DNA of 64,000 nucleotides, from assembly GCF_004348725.1 (NCBI RefSeq), contig NZ_SMKR01000001.1:52073-116072 (forward strand), read 5' to 3'. The number at the start of each line of letters is the position of its first letter. Position 1 is the stretch's first letter. Below the pieces are notes generated by a model. It saw only the letters and a list, made by a program, of their open reading frames with translations, was not told the DNA's origin and did no database searches. Of the stretch, positions 62,923 to 64,000 are shown in pieces. The DNA comes from Kribbella turkmenica (GTDB lineage Bacteria; Actinomycetota; Actinomycetes; Propionibacteriales; Kribbellaceae). The translations under genes and the position numbers were made by a program.

Positions 62923-62971
62923 CAGGTCCACCACCCAGGTCGACCCCGCGTGCTGCGCATGGGTGGACCTG
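62923..62971 (+). terminator. Candidate hairpin after hemB
   Basis: CAGGTCCACC (62923-62932) and GGTGGACCTG (62962-62971) pair perfectly over 10 bp with a 29-base loop, 6 bases after the hemB stop. The loop is long and there is no T-tract, so this is a weak terminator call. Confidence 0.4.
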
Positions 62972-63048
62972 CCGTGTGCGCTGTCGTTCCTTGGTGCTCG
63001 ATCGGTCGGTGCTGGCCCTGTCGTCCAGCTCGCCGGCGGCCGAAGCGC

Positions 63049-63558
63049 TCAGATTCCTATGCTCTGCAGGTCTTCGGCGGACCTGATTCTGATCGCGTTC
63101 TCGTCGGGGTGTGGGGGCTCGAAGGTGGTGAGGTGCTGGTTGAGTACGGCGTCGGTGACGTCACGGCGGCGGGGATTCCGTTGGTTGGCCGCGCGGCGGC
63201 GGTGGATCGTGGCGTGGGCTACGTCGATGTACACGAGGGTGAATCGGGCGCCGGCGGCTGTGGCGAGTGCGCGCCAGTTGTCGCGTAGGGAGCGTGGGGA
63301 GCTGGTGTCGTCGACGATGGCAGACGTACCTGCGGCGAGCAGGTCACGGACCTCGTCGGTGGCGAGTTCGTGGGTGTGGATCCATTCCTCCACCGGGATG
63401 CCGTCGCCGCCCCACAAGCCTCGGCGTTCGTTGATTTCGTCGAGGCTCACGACGTGTGCTGACAGCCTTGGTGCCAGCGATCGGGCCACCGTGCTCTTGC
63501 CGGAGAATGCTGTTCCACACAGGAGAACGAGCCTGGTGTGCGATCCCATGTGGGGCAT
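63049..63558 (-). CDS. P-loop kinase-like protein (AAA_33)
   Basis: The 169-residue protein has Walker A GTAFSGKST near residue 13, a lid region RRRAANQRNPRRRDV and a DD pair in IVDDTSSPRSLRDN. This is typical of small zeta-toxin/chloramphenicol-phosphotransferase-like kinases that phosphorylate small metabolites. Substrate unknown. Met 63558 or 63549 may be the start; neither has a clear ribosome-binding site. The frame remains open further upstream without recognisable content. Confidence 0.75.
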   Translation of the reverse strand: MPHMGSHTRLVLLCGTAFSGKSTVARSLAPRLSAHVVSLDEINERRGLWGGDGIPVEEWIHTHELATDEVRDLLAAGTSAIVDDTSSPRSLRDNWRALATAAGARFTLVYIDVAHATIHRRRAANQRNPRRRDVTDAVLNQHLTTFEPPHPDENAIRIRSAEDLQSIGI

Positions 63559-63770
63559 ACAACCGAACGATCGGGGTGGGAGCAACCGAGTGAGCAGGCC
63601 TGCGGCAAGCAGAACGTCGGGGTGAACTTCGCTGCCGGAGGGCACCGGCGCGCAAGGGCCGAAGGTGCCTGCTTGCACAGCGGAACACCCGAACGACTCG
63701 CGCGCGTACTTCGACGAGGTCAACTCCTCGGGTCTCCGGTACCGGCGAGTGATGGTGGAGCGAAGGCGGG

Positions 63771-64000
63771 TCAGGCCGGTGTGGCCGCGGGCGGGTGATC
63801 GGCCCATGGGTCGAACGGGATGGTGCCGGCTGAGGGGCGCCGGGATCGGCCGTCGGGGGAGTGGCCCGTTGTAGCGGTTGAGGCGTAACCCCGGAGGGCG
63901 GGCGGCAGCGCTTGCCTCGCGCGAGGTCGAGGCGAGGTGGTTGTCGCATCGGCATCGCCCCAGGGGTCGAAGTGGGGCGCTGAGTTCGTGGTGGGTTGGG
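63771..64000 (-). CDS. Unidentified gene cut by the right edge
   Basis: A minus-strand frame without a stop enters from the right edge and ends TGA at 63771-63773. The 76 visible codons encode a Pro/Ala/Thr/Arg-rich tail with the motif FDPW twice (HFDPWGDAD and PFDPWADHP). Such tails occur at the C-terminus of several actinobacterial proteins; I cannot name the family. The stretch 63559-63770 holds nothing I recognise. Confidence 0.35.
   Translation of the reverse strand, partial: QPTTNSAPHFDPWGDADATTTSPRPRARQALPPALRGYASTATTGHSPDGRSRRPSAGTIPFDPWADHPPAATPA

Overview
The window is high-GC DNA from a filamentous actinobacterium. That view rests on lysS-lsr2-clpC, a polar-growth pair resembling Streptomyces scy-filP, a BldN-type sigma factor with an RsbN-like partner, the actinobacterial mini ribosomal protein bS22, and an F420-type oxidoreductase. 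The mix fits Propionibacteriales of the Kribbella or Nocardioidaceae kind, which is inference. Almost all of it looks like core chromosome. I see no prophage, transposase, CRISPR array, rRNA or tRNA. The left edge cuts an MFS gene and the right edge cuts an unidentified minus-strand gene.

Layout. 1-5.9 kb: MFS end, lysS, the nucleoid protein lsr2 and clpC, whose promoter region carries two ClgR-like boxes. 5.9-10.5 kb: three minus-strand membrane proteins, one with a large extracytoplasmic propeller-like half. 10.6-13.6 kb: scy-like and filP coiled-coil genes. 13.7-19.1 kb: genome maintenance and c-di-AMP (mutY, a membrane-anchored protein, disA, a KAS III enzyme, radA). 19.2-24.1 kb: a tightly overlapped four-gene ABC-type operon with a fused double permease, a lipoprotein and an ATPase homologue that has lost every catalytic motif, preceded by regularly spaced repeats. 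24.2-31.2 kb: accessory metabolism (methyltransferase, MFS, GH20 hexosaminidase, WS/DGAT, VOC protein, SDR protein) with a decayed SRPBCC fragment. 31.2-35.0 kb: a block like M. tuberculosis Rv0495c-Rv0498 (Cys-rich protein, ppx, TIM-barrel) followed by TetR and HD genes. 35.0-39.3 kb: an ABC exporter, an ANT-like nucleotidyltransferase, a twice-frameshifted DUF3626 gene and a DUF695-like protein. 39.4-46.6 kb: proline metabolism (putB, proC), a PH-like protein, an LLM oxidoreductase, trpS with a complete Trp attenuator, acuC and an excisionase-type HTH gene. 46.6-50.1 kb: an alpha/beta hydrolase divergent from a SARP gene, and a methyltransferase. 50.2-55.4 kb: bS22, an epimerase, an acyltransferase, then rsbN-bldN-HAD on the other strand. 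55.5-62.9 kb: AMP ligase, glutaredoxin and the rex-hemA-hemC-hemD-hemB operon. 62.9-64 kb: a P-loop kinase and a cut gene.

Regulation can be read directly in several places. Many start codons sit 6-8 bases after a TANNNT -10 box, which predicts leaderless mRNAs. trpS has an 11-residue leader peptide with two adjacent Trp codons and mutually exclusive hairpins. rex has a promoter overlapping a Rex-like operator. The SARP/hydrolase intergenic region has heptamer direct repeats at 11-bp spacing, the usual SARP geometry.

The most unusual gene set is the 19.2-24.2 kb operon: an importer-like cassette whose own ATP-binding subunit appears unable to bind or hydrolyse ATP, ending in a membrane TPR protein.
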